NCBI GenBank assembly: GCA_030600525.1 | Contig: JAUVLX010000213.1 | Coordinates: forward strand, 1-6,307 | DNA length: 6,307 nucleotides | Direction: 5' to 3' | DNA from: Desulfobulbus sp. | GTDB taxonomy: Bacteria > Desulfobacterota > Desulfobulbia > Desulfobulbales > Desulfobulbaceae | Shown: in pieces, positions 5,243 to 6,307 of the stretch | Numbering within the stretch: position 1 is the first letter of the stretch | Layout of the letters: each line of letters starts with the position of its first letter | The notes under the pieces: model-generated | Database searches by the model: none | Told to the model about the DNA's origin: nothing | The model's input: only the letters and a program-made list of their open reading frames with translations | Translations under genes and position numbers: made by a program

Positions 5243-6307
5243 TCATTCATCTTCTTTTGAAAATTCCATTTTTTTCCCTGTATAGGTACTAGCCTGCAAT
5301 GATTTCCCATTGGTAGTGCAGGTAATAGTACCGTCTAAGGCGGTTATGAGAACTGGTATTTTTTGTTTTTCCCAGTGTCTCATATGCTGGCTGTGTGGGT
5401 GTATGCCTTTTCTTGTAGCTCCTGATGAAACGAGAATCAACTGTGGATGAGTTGTTTCGATAAATGCAGTGTTGCTTGAGGTGATACTTCCGTGATGAGA
5501 TGCCAGAAGAACATCTATTGTAAAATCCTGATGGTGGGTCAGTAATATGTTTTCTGCTGCCGCAGGTATATCACCAGGAAAGAGAAAAGACCGAGAACCG
5601 TGATGTAAAAAAAAGACCAGACTCTGTTCATTGGAAGACCACTGTTTATGAGCATCTAGTAGACCTCTCATTCCAAGACATGATAATGTGTATTGCTTGG
5701 TGGCGAAAATAATATCCTCAGCAGTCCCTTTTATAATGGCAATGTTTTGTTGTTTTGCTACGGAAAGGAGAGCTTGGTAAGGCTTGTCATCTCTTTCTTC
5801 CTGTCCGTTGATGTACAGAGTGTTAGGTGAAAATTGCCGCAGCAAAAATGGAATGCCGTTAAAATGGTCGGAATCCGGGTGGGAGATGAGAATACTCTCA
5901 AGGTGCCAGATTCGCTGTTTACGCAAAAAAGGAGCAATTACGCTTCTACCGATATTAAAACGTTGAGAGTGTGTCCCCCCGCCATCAATGAGGATGTTTT
6001 TCCCATCAGGCAGCTGCAGTAACGTAGCATTTCCCTGACCAATGTCCAGATAATGGATTGTGGTCTCCTTGCTTTGGCGAGGATGCCACAAAGAAGAGGT
6101 GAATGATAACATGAGCAGGGACGACATACTTGCGACAACGATAGCTCTGAATCCGTATTTCTGACGGAATCCGACTTGTAAGCATAAAGCAATGATCACA
6201 TAATAGAAAATGATTTCGCAATATGTGGGTGTAATGGTCCAGAGTGATGAAAATGGAAAAACGGCGATTGCTGCAACACTTTTTTCTGCCAACCATAGAC
6301 CTGCCTG
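5243..6307 (-). CDS. comEC: ComEC/Rec2 family DNA-uptake channel protein, C-terminal part
   Basis: ComEC is the inner-membrane channel that carries single-stranded DNA into the cytoplasm during natural transformation. The frame is open to the window edge, so the 354 visible residues are only the C-terminal half of a protein usually around 700-800 residues. The start of the visible part has two hydrophobic stretches (about residues 30-45 and 53-70), the last membrane helices. A metallo-beta-lactamase-like domain follows: HYLDIGQGNATLL (85-97), LIDGGG (106-111), the metal motif HPDSDH (143-148), FLFPGD (241-246), SHHGSITSSN (270-279) and HPHSQ (303-307). Some ComEC proteins use this domain as a nuclease that degrades the non-transported strand; here the HxDxDH motif is intact, which favours activity. 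The TGA stop is at 5245-5243. A separate MBL hydrolase is less likely because the membrane segments join on directly in frame. Confidence 0.93.
   Translation of the reverse strand, partial: QAGLWLAEKSVAAIAVFPFSSLWTITPTYCEIIFYYVIIALCLQVGFRQKYGFRAIVVASMSSLLMLSFTSSLWHPRQSKETTIHYLDIGQGNATLLQLPDGKNILIDGGGTHSQRFNIGRSVIAPFLRKQRIWHLESILISHPDSDHFNGIPFLLRQFSPNTLYINGQEERDDKPYQALLSVAKQQNIAIIKGTAEDIIFATKQYTLSCLGMRGLLDAHKQWSSNEQSLVFFLHHGSRSFLFPGDIPAAAENILLTHHQDFTIDVLLASHHGSITSSNTAFIETTHPQLILVSSGATRKGIHPHSQHMRHWEKQKIPVLITALDGTITCTTNGKSLQASTYTGKKMEFSKEDE

Noticed and set aside
1..6307. Selenoprotein genes with in-frame TGA and a SECIS element, suggested by selA
   Set aside because: All recognised genes read through complete domains to their stops, and no frame continues with conserved sequence past a TGA. 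None is supported here.
1..6307. CRISPR arrays, tRNA or rRNA genes, IS elements, prophage or defence genes
   Set aside because: Coding sequence fills nearly all of the window, and no direct repeat arrays, transposase motifs or tRNA-like folds were seen.

Overview
The window is chromosomal DNA of a bacterium with compact, tightly coupled genes and no sign of phage, insertion sequences, CRISPR or RNA genes. The gene set is a selenocysteine-synthesis enzyme, a TPR protein with decayed GGDEF-like domains, a deltaproteobacterial-style PilT, a zinc-ribbon PilZ protein and ComEC. It fits a Desulfobacterota organism, most likely a Desulfobulbales-type sulfate or sulfur metaboliser. This assignment comes from recalled protein similarity and was not confirmed by any search.

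Layout. Positions 1-3488 on the + strand hold three genes in a row with overlapping ends: the 3' half of selA (1-697), a 706-residue protein with two GGDEF-like domains and a TPR tail (697-2817), and a LOG-family (TIGR00730) nucleotide phosphoribohydrolase-like protein (2814-3488). A 38-bp gap carrying a strong ribosome binding site leads to pilT (3527-4609), the type IV pilus retraction ATPase. On the - strand, a zinc-ribbon/PilZ protein (4596-5141) converges on pilT with a 14-bp tail-to-tail overlap. Upstream of it, also on the - strand, lies the C-terminal half of comEC (5243-6307), which runs off the right edge.

How the genes may work together. PilT powers pilus retraction, ComEC is the inner-membrane DNA-uptake channel, and PilZ domains are c-di-GMP receptors. 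The right half therefore looks like a pilus/DNA-uptake locus with a second-messenger receptor between the two machines. The left half links selenocysteine biosynthesis to a probable scaffold protein whose GGDEF folds appear to have lost the catalytic signature. The functional link between the halves is inference.

The most interesting items are the double-degenerate GGDEF/TPR protein and the zinc-ribbon-PilZ fusion between pilT and comEC. The rest is recognisable housekeeping. There is no intergenic stretch over about 100 bp.
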